Positions 36,536 through 47,535 of a stretch of 64,000 nucleotides of DNA are shown here, in pieces; position 1 is the first letter of the stretch, and each line of letters begins with the position of its first letter. A program made the position numbers and the translations under genes. The stretch is from Armillaria gallica (Eukaryota > Basidiomycota > Agaricomycetes > Agaricales > Physalacriaceae): NCBI GenBank assembly GCA_037576215.1, contig JBANDB010000014.1, forward strand, positions 806,001 through 870,000, in the 5' to 3' direction. Below the pieces are notes generated by a model. The model worked only from the letters and a program-made list of their open reading frames with translations, searched no databases and was not told where the DNA came from.

Positions 36536-37069
36536 TTAAGTAGATGGAAAGGACGGTTTCTTTAAGACTAGTTTACAAAACACATAGTATGGAATTCAAA
36601 AACTCTTATCCTATTTTGTACCCATGCACGTACCTTGAAACGCTTGGGGCCGTATGCTGTAGACAGAAGCCTAGCGTGTTTTCAAGCTTACAGAGGAGCG
36701 CAGACAGTTGAAAGGAACTTTGTAGGGACATGAAGTGATGGGTCGTCTTGACGAGGACTCTGGGCAAAGGAGCAGCGACATATATACGGTCACCCATCAC
36801 GATTTGTCATGGGATAGCCAGAAAGTTGAGTGGGCACCTATGCAGCACCTATGGACGTTTGGACCGAGCCTGGCTGCAAGTCTTCGGAGTCGGACATGTA
36901 GACAGGATCAAACTGCGTCAGGGCTACGCAAATGCAGCACACTGGCATACCAGTCAACAGCTACGTGGACCCAAGGGGCGGCAACTCGTTGGCCTCTATG
37001 TACCGAGTCAATATTGAATTAAATTCTATGAAAGCTCCAACCGGACAAAGAGAAAAACGGAATACACCG
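36536..37069. other. Intergenic region downstream of ARP2
   Basis: About 530 bp between ARP2 and a tRNA gene. A plus-strand frame at 36748-37017 (89 codons) is open but has no ATG-context, motif or homology I recognise, and it extends towards the tRNA, so I do not call it. Otherwise nothing is seen. Confidence 0.4.
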
Positions 37070-37156
37070 TGCCCATGCCGAGATTCGAACTCGAGACCCT
37101 TGCATAGGGGCAGATATCCTCATAAGTACAATGCTCTACCACTGAGCTACACGGGC
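37070..37156 (-). tRNA. tRNA-Ile (anticodon UAU), with intron
   Basis: Read on the minus strand from 37156: acceptor GCCCGTG pairs with CATGGGC, and the discriminator base A is at 37070. The D-arm is GCTC/GAGC around AGTGGTA, and the T-arm is TCGAG-TTCGAAT-CTCGG with the B-box core GTTCGAATC. The anticodon stem is TTGTA/TGCAA, and the loop begins CT-TAT-G, giving anticodon TAT (Ile, AUA). The 22-nt loop implies a ~15-nt intron after position 37, leaving a 72-nt tRNA. Position 37 reads G, which is unusual for an ANN-decoding tRNA (A expected for t6A). Confidence 0.85.
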
Positions 37157-37623
37157 GGCAAGCAAAATTTCCAATATGGTTTTCTATAGCGATATCGCAT
37201 TGCGACGTCCTCATTTGTCAGCAAGCGCCTCATGAAATTATTTTCAATATAGGTTTCGCATATTCTATTATATGGTTTAAGACCCAGCAAACATGGCAGT
37301 CGACAATTCAGTACGAGCTGGTAAGTGTGACAAGAGGCGCTACAATTTAAAGAAGTCCATCAAACACAATGACTAAGTATCAACTGAGTATTTCGATATT
37401 TTATTAATGGTTCTCCGAGAAGATCAGGTAGGTTCCTTCCCCGGAGATATATACATCGAATCAAGATGATTCAAGCCAATAGACAAAGTTGTTCTAAGGC
37501 ATTCGAAGCCAGGATTGCTGTGTCTGGATATTCCTATTTTGCCGATGTTTGCTCCAAATTGATATCATTTACTTCCATATCTACTATATTTTGAGCCAGC
37601 TTTTAGCACGGCAAGGAACATGT
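37157..37623. other. Intergenic region between tRNA and OST3
   Basis: About 470 bp, AT-rich, upstream of the tRNA (which reads towards lower coordinates) and beyond the OST3 stop. I see no gene, repeat or motif that I can support. Confidence 0.4.
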
Positions 37624-38819
37624 CTATAGGAACAAACGGAAAGGATAGCCTCGAAAAACGTAAGCTTGATATCGTAGGCAAAGTGGCATTGAACCTACCT
37701 CTGTTCTTGACTTTGAAGATGCTGACCAGGACAGAATAGATGATCATGATGATTCCAACCCAGAGATAGACCTGCAGCCTTTGTCGAGCAGCAGAAGTCT
37801 GGTAAGGTACAATGATGGTAAGCATCAGGAAGGAAAATGCGAGTAGACCGTCTACATCAAAAGGTGAGCGAATGTTGAATACAAATAGAGAGTCGACGCA
37901 CAAACTAAGGCTATGACTTGGACTTCTTGCCCAAACTGGTTTTGATACCCACTAGCAATCCAATTACCGTTTGCACCAGAGTAGGGCACGTTTCTGATAC
38001 GCGTAAACATGTAGCCAGAGGTGAAGATAAGTGAACTCAGGATCGAGATGACAGCCCAAGTCCATCGGCTTCTAAGAACCGGTGCAATATAACGAAGGAT
38101 GGAGAGGGAGCCCAAGAAACCAGCAATGTAGGTGGCCCAACGAGCCCAGTCGATGGGTGCCCTGTATGGGATTGGGACGGGGGTATGACTGGAAAGTTGT
38201 TCTGCCAGAGGTCCAGCCTCGAAACCACTACAGATAGTCAAGAACTGGACCGGCGGAAACGCGGATGACATACTTGGAAAAATCGTATTTGACTGCATTA
38301 TATTTTCCACTGGCAGGCTGTCGAGGACCTTGGGTTGGAGGATACATGTAGACGACTGGTGCCGAGGTCATTCCAAGCTGCGGAAACGACTGAGCGCGGC
38401 CAGGACATAAAGGACGGACTACATACCTGCGAAAAGACCGTTTGGCCGTCGTCAAAGTCCAAGGTTCCAAAGAAATGGGTGTCACGATGTTCCTTGGGGA
38501 CGGCTGCCCAAGCTTTGGCAACTGCGGTCCACGACGGATCGAATTCCCTGTTTAAAGTCAACAAGATGCATACAGCGATGGTATATGTAGATACCGACCT
38601 GCACGGTTCGCATCTACGCCGCTTGTCGAGAGCTGTGAATTGGATGGCAGCAGACCAGTTGCGGTTGGAGGTGGTCAATAGTTCATATGTCTGGGCATTG
38701 AGATGGATGAGGCCGTTGCCAGCGGCGGCTAGACTGACAAGCTTGGCCTGTACATCGTCGGCGGCAAGCACGGCGGGTACGAGTAAAAGAACGGAGGCGC
38801 AGAGTGAACGCCAATACAT
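37624..38819 (-). CDS. OST3: Oligosaccharyltransferase subunit OST3/OST6
   Basis: Exons 38819-38599, 38547-38427, 38377-38274, 38227-37902, 37851-37699 and 37649-37624 give 316 residues. It is an ER-membrane oligosaccharyltransferase subunit whose lumenal thioredoxin-like domain holds substrate cysteines near N-glycosylation sites. A signal peptide (to about residue 20, ending LAAD) precedes the thioredoxin-like domain with CxxC as RRRCEPCR, FFGTLDFDDGQTVFSQLGM and SAPVVYMYPPTQGP. Four C-terminal membrane segments follow, and the protein ends YPFRLFL, as in the family. All five introns (46-51 nt) fit. Its start is 85 bp from the divergent PIK1 start. Confidence 0.93.
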
Positions 38820-38904
38820 GGATGATGGACGTGGAAGGCAAAGTTCAGTAACGTGTCGTGATCACACGCGGCCCTGTAGGGAAATTCCTGTCATCTTTTC
38901 CTCC
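38820..38904. promoter_or_regulatory. 85-bp divergent promoter, OST3 / PIK1
   Basis: The start codons of OST3 (38819, minus) and PIK1 (38905, plus) are 85 bp apart, so the two secretory-pathway genes share one short promoter region. No TATA box is evident. Confidence 0.55.
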
Positions 38905-41900
38905 ATGTCCCATGCTCTCCTTCTCCGGCTCTTTATCAATTATTTCTCTCTCCATGTTGCCCTCCAGTACCTCGCTCTCTACTCGGACAACATAGGAATC
39001 ACCTACTACATCACCTCGCGTCTGCGCCAGCTCGACACCAAGGATCTTGCCGATGTTTGGGGCTTTATCTGCCATCTTTTGGTGACCAGACCGTCCAAGT
39101 CTCGCGCTCTGGAATGCTTTGTAGTCGATATTACGCACCGGTCGACCCATATTGCGATGATAGTACGTCTGAAATATCTTTCACTTTACTGAATGTCATT
39201 TATTTTGCTAGACACTCTGGTTCATGCAAGCAAGTCTCCGCGATCTTTCTGGTACGCGACACGATTCCAAGTCATTCTTGATATGTCAGCGTATCCTTCA
39301 TCAATGCCATGAAATTATATTTGGAGACCTTCCCCTCCAGTTCCGGCACCCTATTCGTCCATCTGCTCTTCTTTCCAGTCTCGCTTTACTCGAAAGAAGA
39401 TTAAGCATCACGTTGAACCTTCCCTCGTGGGACTCGGGGTCGTACTCGCAGGTGCACCAGCTATGCCGAGGCTGACAGAAATCATGGGCCTAGTCGCCAT
39501 AGAACAAGGCAGAGTCGACGATGAAGGCACTGGGTACCGGAGCATCGACCGACATGGCGACGAGGTTGCTCCTGCTGCCAGTCCAAATTTGACCAAAGCT
39601 TCCTTGGACTCAAACTGTGATGATCACGACGACGCCGATGATCTCAGCGACGATTCTCAGCACACGCCGTCCCCAGGATTTATGTTTAACGAGGACAAAA
39701 CAGTTAGGCATCGTGCCGTTGGTCCCTCTCAGACAGCTCCCTCTTTACCTTTACACCTCAGTGGAATACGCAAATCGCGCTTGTCCGAGGATCCTTTGGG
39801 ACAACTTGACACTGAACAAATCGTTTCGCCGTATCAGTCATCTCCTTCTGTCTCCGCGTCACGCCATCCTCCACGTTCCGTGTCGACTAGTTATGCAGAT
39901 GGTCTATTACAGTCTTACGATGGGCCATCACAGACACACCTCCTTCGAAGCCATTATTGTCGAGCAGAGGTACGTCTCTCTCAACTTCCCAACTTCTTCT
40001 CTAACAGTCATTCAGATCCAGTTTCTACTAGTTCTTGAAAGTATTTCAAACCGGCTTCTCGATATTCCAAGACCGGCGCGAATAAGTGCTCTAAGGGCGG
40101 AATTGACTGCTTTGAACCATCAACTTCCAGCTGAGGTATGTCTTTCCCATTTTGTCTGATCTTCATCTTTTACACCAGTACATAGGTATGCATGCCTATG
40201 TGGTGTTCCTCGTCAGATTCACCCCGTCCTGTGGGTGGATCGCAACCCCATCATCGCATCGTGCGAATTCCCCCCGGCGAAAGTGTCGTCCTCAACTCAG
40301 CCGAACGCGCTCCCTACGTACTCTTGATAGAAATCCTCAACGACGACCTTGATTTCGATCCAAATAAACGAGCCAACAAAGACGTCTTGAAGAAAATAGT
40401 TGTCAAGGAACACGAAAAAAAGGGCGCCTCGAAGGAGTTGATCTCATTTCCTCCACTCCCTTCACGTCACAGTCCCAAATCCGACTCTCTCAATGACACC
40501 GACGTCGTGGCTGCTGCAGTTCATGTACCAGTCTTTTCTCCCGTTTTTACTGCCTCCTCGCCTGTAACGCTCTCATCACCTGTTGAATCTGACGAAGAGA
40601 TGGACCTCGTTGAACAACTCTACGGATCAGATCAATCCCTTCGATCTCGACCTGTTGATCTTTCCGATTCTATTGTGCTACCTCCAACCCCGAAGAACAG
40701 GGAACTCGACATGGTTGCATGGTCACGCTCCTCGTCAATTCCGCCTTCCCCTTCACCGGAACGCGGCGCACCCATAGCCCGTGCTCTATCCAGTACCTCT
40801 GATTCTTCCGCGCATTTGTCACCCCTCCCTGATAACGTCGATAACAGTCCCGCCTTATCTCTTGATGAATATTCCGAACGCATGCGGACGGCCGCGATCA
40901 TGTTAGCCCAGCTCAACGCCAACCTTGTTCGGGAACCTGTTACGAACGGTGCATCCTCGGAGTCCCAATCTCAATGGGGTCCCATAAGTTGGCTTCCAGG
41001 TTCTAGTTGGTTGACAACGTCTGGTGACCAGTCTTCCAAAAATTCCCCTGGGCTGGGTCCCCAAGATCAACCATCACAGCATCTCCAACCAACACGAATG
41101 CGGCTGCAACTCTCAGAAGCTTTTGCCATACGTGAACGAATCATGCAAGAGATGTTAGCGTTGGAGGCGGAGCGGATGGAGCGGATGAGAGAAAATCGGG
41201 AGATGGATAATCTCATACGGATAGACAATCTCAGTGGAAGGAAAACTGCTGAAGATGAGGGTATCATTAGGAGGGAGATAAACAAGGCTGATCCTTCTGC
41301 GGTCGTTTTAGGTGAATCTTGGGCTGCTAAAAAGGTTTGGCTCGATCTATGCGCCTAGTTAATGGCTCATCTATCTGATATTAGAGCCGCATAAGGCATG
41401 GATCGCCATATGGACATCTCGGTGACGCCTTTTTCGCTTGCGATAGCTATATGCTGTGTCTTACACTTCATCAGCGAACTGGGATTGCGTCTCGGTTATC
41501 GTCAAGACAGGCGGTGATCTCCGGCAGGAACAGCTAGCAACTCACCTCATTCGCGAGTTTCAACGAATATGGGAGGAAGAAAAATGCCAGTGCTGGGCAA
41601 GATAGTAAGTCGGCTTAACACCTCTTCATTAGCTTAGAATCAGTACTTCTTGTTCATCAGTTTCCATATTCTCATAACGGGAGGCTCTTCTGGACTAGTG
41701 GAAACGATAACAGATGCACCTTCCATTCACTCCATCAAGAAAGCTGAATATGCTCGTCGGATCGCTCAAGGTCGACTGGGCCACGTCACTTTATTTGATC
41801 ATTTCAAAAGCGTACGTCCGATTTTACCCCTTATTGCCATATCCCCGAATCTGAATCGCTACGCAACCAAATAGACGTATGGTGATCCTTCGTCCGCGAA

Positions 41901-42645
41901 ATTCATTCGTGCTCAAAGGAATTTCGCCAAGTCTCTTGCAGGTGAAATTGCAAATCTGGTATTCTCCGATTTTAACGCATATGCTAACTGGATCTACTAG
42001 GCTATTCCGTCATTACCTATCTTCTGCAGATAAAGGATAGGCATAACGGGAACATCCTTCTAGACAGGGACGGTCACCTCGTACATATAGACTTTGGATT
42101 TATACTGAGCAATACGCCTGGAAACATCGGGTTTGAAGCCGCTCCGTTTAAATTCCCTTCAGAGTATATAGAGGTTTTGGGTGGTGCTACAGGACAGTCT
42201 TTCTTAGAATTCAGGCGGTTGTTTAGGGAAGGATTTGAGGCTGCGAGGAAGCATTGCGATAGAATCATCAGTGCGTTGCTATTGACCTGTCTTTGACGTT
42301 TCTTTGACTTCCGGTTCTAGCCCTCGTTGAGCTAATGCAAAAGGGTACGTAGTCATTGGCAAGGTTACGAGTGGGTCAGAAAACCGTTGACCTAATTTCC
42401 TGTAGACTCCGCACTGCCATGTTTCGCCGTTTCTGGGGAGCAAACCGCCAATCAATTGCGTGAACGCTTTCAGCCTTCCTTGACTCACTCACTGATTGGA
42501 GAACATGTGGACCGTCTTATCGACAGTTCGTTGGGTTCACATTGGACGCGGTTGTATGACTCGGTAAGGCTCGTGCTGATTTTCCGCGTCGCACATATTT
42601 ATGGTAATCTCCCAGTTTCAATATTACTCCCAGTCTATCCTATGA
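38905..42645 (+). CDS. PIK1: Phosphatidylinositol 4-kinase PIK1, one frame break
   Basis: Twelve exons: 38905-39162, 39212-39969, 40016-40135, 40186-41334, 41385-41421, 41475-41604, 41661-41811, 41875-41941, 42001-42270, 42321-42344, 42406-42563 and 42616-42645. With one corrected base the product is about 1050 residues. PIK1 makes PI4P at the Golgi and nucleus for secretory traffic. The N-terminal lipid-kinase-unique helical region starts LLRLFINYFSLHVALQYLA. PYVLLIEILNDDLDFDP, VSVIVKTGGDLRQEQLATHL, SGLVETITDAPSIHSIKK, the catalytic DRHNGNILLD and HIDFGFILSNTPG mark the kinase domain; the end is FQYYSQSIL. Frame changes at the C4 run 39332-39335, where one more C joins GDLP to PYSSICSSFQ. 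The long middle part is Ser/Pro-rich. Confidence 0.9.
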
Positions 42646-42847
42646 GGCGGCTATTTCTCTTTTCTCTGGGTCTTTGGAGTCACCACACATTGCATATCCA
42701 CCTTATCATTATCATCTTGCATTTCGTATATTACACTTGCATCAGCATTGGTCGAAGTAAATCCAGGATAGATGGAAATGAAAACAAACGAATAGCGTGC
42801 CGGCAGTAGTATTGCCCTAGCCATCGTATGGATACATCTTTTCAACC

Positions 42848-44780
42848 CTAGTCGAATAGTCTATCGTATCGGTTAAGGCAAGAGTATCCTTCATAGTCTG
42901 CATTGACAGAGGTTAATAGGTGGCAAATCTCAGAAAGGATAGGAAACTGACCAAAGTTTTGCGTGCTATCGCACCAGCACTTTCCCCGTTTGTGCGCATC
43001 ACCTTGAGGACAGTGTTGGAAAGGTTCATGTCGATAGCCTAGACATCACGAAGGAGAGCGGTCAAAACAGGATCCCGACGATCTGGGAAATACTTGCCAA
43101 TATCATTGAAGAAATGCTAAAAAAAACTTCAACTGACTGAAAGAAAATAAAATGTAGTAGTACGTACTATTTGATCTTTCTTTGCAAACAACGCTGCCCC
43201 TATGCTGTGTACAGGCGCGTCACCCCATCGCTGTTAAGGTCCCTGGTCATGAGTTTGTGCAAAGACGAACTAGAAGAACAAACCTCGTAATAAAATCCGC
43301 CTTTGGAATCCAGGAAGTCAAAAAACTTGGAATACGCTTCACCTCTCCATAGGTCAAGGTCACCGATCTCGAAATTGCTCCAGACTAGGAAGTAAGTGTC
43401 AGCAACGAACAGTATGCAATCCAATCTATAAACTTACAGTGGCATCGGTTGTACGTTAAGCCTCCATCGTCAGAAAGGAAATCCATGGCGTTATCTTCGG
43501 GCGTTATGCCGGGGTTTGCTGCCAAGAATTCTAAGGCCAAGTCAGAACCACTGTGGTTATTTACACATGACGAGACACACCGCGAACAGCTGCCCAAAGC
43601 GTTGGAATGGTTCTCTCGTATTCGTACAAAGAGACGGTGAAGCCTGGGACATTTTTTCAGGATTGGAAAAGGGAGAACAGTGCTGAGGCGTACCGTAAAC
43701 CTTGTGCTGATCTTGCATGATTAGGAAAGGATCGTAGTCAAGGTCGCAGAAGAACTTGACGTCAGGCCTTTTATCAGTTATTAGTATACCAACGTAAAGC
43801 TTAAGATGAGATTCCCATACTCGACTCTAATTGAGAGGTCAGCGCGCGGAAGTAGGTGTAATAAGTGGATTCACCTCCAGTAGTACTTGTACGGCTTTAG
43901 AAGTTCATGCCTATAAAAGAACTAGCGAATGGTTCAGAAAGACTCGCGCATATCATTGATATTCTCACTCCAGAGTTGAACCGACACATATTCCTATACC
44001 TGTATGCCAAGTAAAATCAGTGCACGTCCAAAGCACTGTAGAAATCCCACCAACGGTACGCTTCCTGCACAACAGTTCAGCCAGATCAAGTATGAAGGCT
44101 TGAATGCGAACGCACCTCCGTAAATGACATTGTTCTTCATCATATCAGCTCGAGCATCTGATGCCTTGGCCTCGTCTATGGTCTCAGGTTGGTACCAGTG
44201 GTCATGAGGGATAAGTCCAAACTTGACGTCAACATCCGTAAGCTCAGAAACTCGGCTAAAGGTAACATGAGTTTCGAAAGAGTAAAGGCGAATGGCAGGC
44301 CCGACCTCTTGAATTGCTCCGAAAATTCTTGCTCATTCAAGAATACGTAAGGATACCGGAACTTTTTGTTAAAACGATCCTCCATCTGCTTCATACTGAC
44401 GATGATACCATTCAAATCGCTGTTGCGCGCTGTAAAACAAAACAAAAAAAAATGAGCCTCCATCAAGCAACACGGTAACCAGGGACGCACCGAGCATGAC
44501 AATTGCTGCGGAAGCCCTTCGTCCCTGCGGCGAAGTTACATTGTCGGGCACGTAGTAGTCGTCGGGTACAGGCGTCTGGTATGGTGGTTTTGAACTACTC
44601 CATGGCGCTTTGATGTTAGAAAGTGATGTTGCCTGACCGTAGCCCGGATGAGCAAGGCTCAGTATATAGTGCAGACTAATCTGTGATGACGGTGAACAAA
44701 AGACGGCCATGTGAGCTACTAAAGTATTGACATACGATAACCCCAAGGACGAGAAGAACATAACGCCAGGGCGTCATCAT
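42848..44780 (-). CDS. Alpha-1,2-mannosyltransferase, Kre2/Mnt1 family (GT15), copy A
   Basis: Sixteen exons from 44780-44736 to 42897-42848 give 380 residues. It is a type II Golgi membrane protein: short tail, anchor YVLLVLGVIISLHYIL, then a lumenal GT15 catalytic domain that adds alpha-1,2-mannose to O- and N-glycans with GDP-mannose and Mn2+. Landmarks are [50 protein letters not shown], the [17 protein letters not shown] core, [32 protein letters not shown] and IGYRHEPFQHCP. Two microexons are needed: 44064-44055 (10 nt) and 43826-43821 (6 nt, supplying the join inside WRVE). The intron 43097-43039 starts GC. It is tandem with copy B, 273 bp away. Confidence 0.9.
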
Positions 44781-45053
44781 GGTGGGCAGAGGCAAAGGTA
44801 TTGGACCTGCGCGGCAGAATTGCGGCAGATATATCATTCATAGGGTTAGGGTTTGGGCAACCAAGGCACAGCACAGCACAGCACCTGACATTGACACGCG
44901 CAGTCAGTTCGCGTCAAGAGTTACTCAAGCAGTACGAACAGTTTCCATGGGCATGCTACTCCAATAATTCCATCTATTCTGTACTATCGTACAACTCGTA
45001 ATTATAACGTGATAATATTAAATACAGTGGTAATGCCAGCATTTGGGTAAGTA
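44781..45053. promoter_or_regulatory. Upstream region of mannosyltransferase A with TTAGGG-like motif
   Basis: This region precedes copy A (minus strand). At 44842-44857 the plus strand reads AGGGTTAGGGTTTGGG, a telomere-like element about 60-75 bp before the start codon; its complement AACCCTAACCCT resembles sites bound by Tbf1/TRF-type factors. Beside it, 44867-44885 carries three to four copies of AGCAC. I infer a regulatory site; nothing proves binding. Confidence 0.4.
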
Positions 45054-46837
45054 CTATGAGAACAAGTTTTCGAACTTCCTCACGCAAGAATTCGGTGAAT
45101 AATCTTCGGGAAATATCAGTCTGTATCCATGGAAAGGTACCCATGTGGGATCCTGTACTTACCGAAGCTGTCTGCAGGGTCGCATGAACACCTTCCTACT
45201 GACCACTGATCGCCCTGTGGACAATGCTGGAATGATTCATGCCGGTAACCGATATCTCGGAAGAAGTGAATCTGGTCTCTCCGGGCGAAGAGGGCAGCAG
45301 CAATGCTGTGGACCGGAGCGTCTCCCCAGCGCTGAACATACGGAGGTGGATATTTTTAGCAATAGTATTGATGGACGAGAATAGATGTAACATACCTCAT
45401 AATAGAATCCTCCTTTTGATTCTAGGAAATCGAAAAAGGCCTGGTAAGCGTCCGACCTCCAAAAGTCCATATCTGCGATTTCAAAATTGCTCCAGACTGT
45501 ATTTGTGCGTTAATTCGGTTAAGGTGGTATCGTAACGAGAAACTGACAGTGACAAAGGTTGTATGAGTCTCCACCGTCGTTGGATAGATAGTCCATGGCG
45601 TTATGCGGATCAATGTAGTCGGGGTGAGTTGCTATGAACTCTGTAACAGGTTTAGTTTCACTACAATCTTCTCCGTGATTTTCACGCCACCTTTTACTGT
45701 GCTCCACAACGTGGGTATCGTGGGCGCCCACTCCGTTAACGAGATTGTGAAGCCTGATTACACAATAAGGAACTCTTCACAAGCAATGGCAGACGTTGAC
45801 TCACTGTATACTTTATCATGTTCCCGCATGTAAACGAAAGGATCGTAATTTATATCACAGAAGAACTTGACATCTGGTCTAGAAGATCGGTCAGAACAGC
45901 ATAGAAGATAGACCATGTGCAACGCTCACTCCACTCTAGCATAGGATGGTCAATAAGAAGGATCATAATCACTTGGTAGTATTTATAGCTCACCTCCAGT
46001 AGTACCGGTATGGCTGTAAGAGCTCATGATGGAAGAAGAACTGTGTAGACGTCAGAGATCATATTCGCAGAGTACGAGCATCGGAGATACTCACCCCAGA
46101 GTTGAAACGACACATGTTGCGATAACTGCAGTTGCTCGTAAGTCAGGGATGTTAAAGAACGGAAACTTCGCATACGGTACGCTGCCTGTGGTGATGATGA
46201 ATATAGGTAACAACCAGAGCAACTGCGAGCTCACCGGCATAAATAATACGCTGCGCCATCATCTTCTGGCGACCTAACCGCGCTCGGTCTTCGTCAATCC
46301 AGTCAGGCTGAACCCAATGCTCTTTGGGAATTAGTCCAAACGAAATCGGGGCCCTGGTGATGATGCTGACGCGCCTAATGAGTGCAGCGTCAGAAATGAC
46401 GGCGTTGACGATAGTGAAACCATCCGCACTCTTTGAACGAATCCGTAAATGGCTCGTCATTGAGTAGCACCCAAGGGTAATTATAATGTTTGTTGAAGCG
46501 GTCTTCGACGGATTGCATACTCGAGACAACCCCATTGATGTCGCTGTTTCGTGCCAGTAGGACAAACGTGGCATTGGCACGTTCCGTAGCATTGTGGTAT
46601 AGCACGTCTGGGAACGCCACAGCATACGAACCGTTTTCTTGAGTGGTTTCTTCGGATACATGCAGTTTTGAGCCCCAGTTACTGAGAGAAGATATGCGCT
46701 TATAATCCTCGAAAGCGATGGACAAGATATAATGAATGCTAATCTGTTACGTTACTCAGCACGATGGGCATGAAGAGATAGAAAGAACATACAACCAGAA
46801 CGAGCACGACGGTAATGTACCGCCGCGGTGTCATCAT
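45054..46837 (-). CDS. Alpha-1,2-mannosyltransferase, Kre2/Mnt1 family (GT15), copy B
   Basis: Thirteen exons: 46837-46793, 46743-46430, 46374-46235, 46185-46176, 46125-46095, 46040-45994, 45935-45930, 45878-45805, 45753-45691, 45640-45548, 45496-45396, 45331-45163 and 45103-45054, giving 380 residues, the same length as copy A. Same Golgi type II layout and GT15 motifs: [97 protein letters not shown] and [12 protein letters not shown]. The last acceptor (CCCGAAG) was chosen because it gives the family ending with NSC; the nearer CAG gives an early stop. It keeps the 10-nt and 6-nt microexons of copy A but lacks three of its introns. Confidence 0.9.
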
Positions 46838-47535
46838 TGGGAGATACATGGGGGGAAGAGAGTGGTTGGTTTACCGAGCATGGACGTATTAAAAGGAACG
46901 CGCAGTCAAAAATAAACAAAATGGAGCCGTGCGCGCCGGGATCATTACGATGTAACGCCTCAAAAGGTGTCCGAAACCTCCGCCACTGGCAACCGAGATT
47001 TCCTATGCACTATCCGCAGCTCGGCGTCAGCTGATTCGAATTCCCCTTGTGCCTTTCGCGAAGATGATAGCAGCGTTCTGAAGATAACGGACAATTCTGT
47101 CAGTGCACAAATAAACCAGTGGGAACTACGGAACTGCGCACCCGTTGCATCGCTGGCAGATGAATGTGTGATGGATCGGAGGCGCAGTTCAGTCAATACT
47201 GAGCGGCGGGGCCCTTACACCGACCCTACACCGCCTTGAAATAGACCTTGAAAAAGAATTCCTGCTAGAAAAGCAGGTGTATGTAAGTACCGCACACTGG
47301 TCCTAAGATACTGCAGGGCAGTAGCTTCGGATGGCATGTAGCGACCAGAGGTAACGCCGAACACGTATCGGATCATTCAAGCAGTCAAATAGTACTGCTA
47401 CAATACTACGATACTTGCAGACCGACTTGAAAAACATCGGGTTAAGGTTTGACGTCATTCATTTGCTGCTGTTTATCATCACTTTTTTTCTCGGTTTGGG
47501 CAGCGACGAGGCCATTGCTTGCGCGTCGGTCAACA
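46838..47535. other. Divergent region, mannosyltransferase B / TOM40
   Basis: About 700 bp between divergent genes, presumably both promoters. Overlapping short open frames on both strands near 46960-47239 are not supported by motif or splice structure. No repeat or RNA gene was seen. Confidence 0.45.

Noticed and set aside
36748..37017. An 89-codon plus-strand open frame downstream of ARP2
   Set aside because: No recognisable domain, no neighbouring exon that can be joined, and no promoter-like context. Not enough to call a gene.
45104..45162. Nearer acceptor (CAG at 45121) for the last intron of mannosyltransferase B, giving an early stop
   Set aside because: Using the later CCCGAAG acceptor gives a 50-nt final exon of the same size as in copy A and the expected family ending, so early truncation is not supported.
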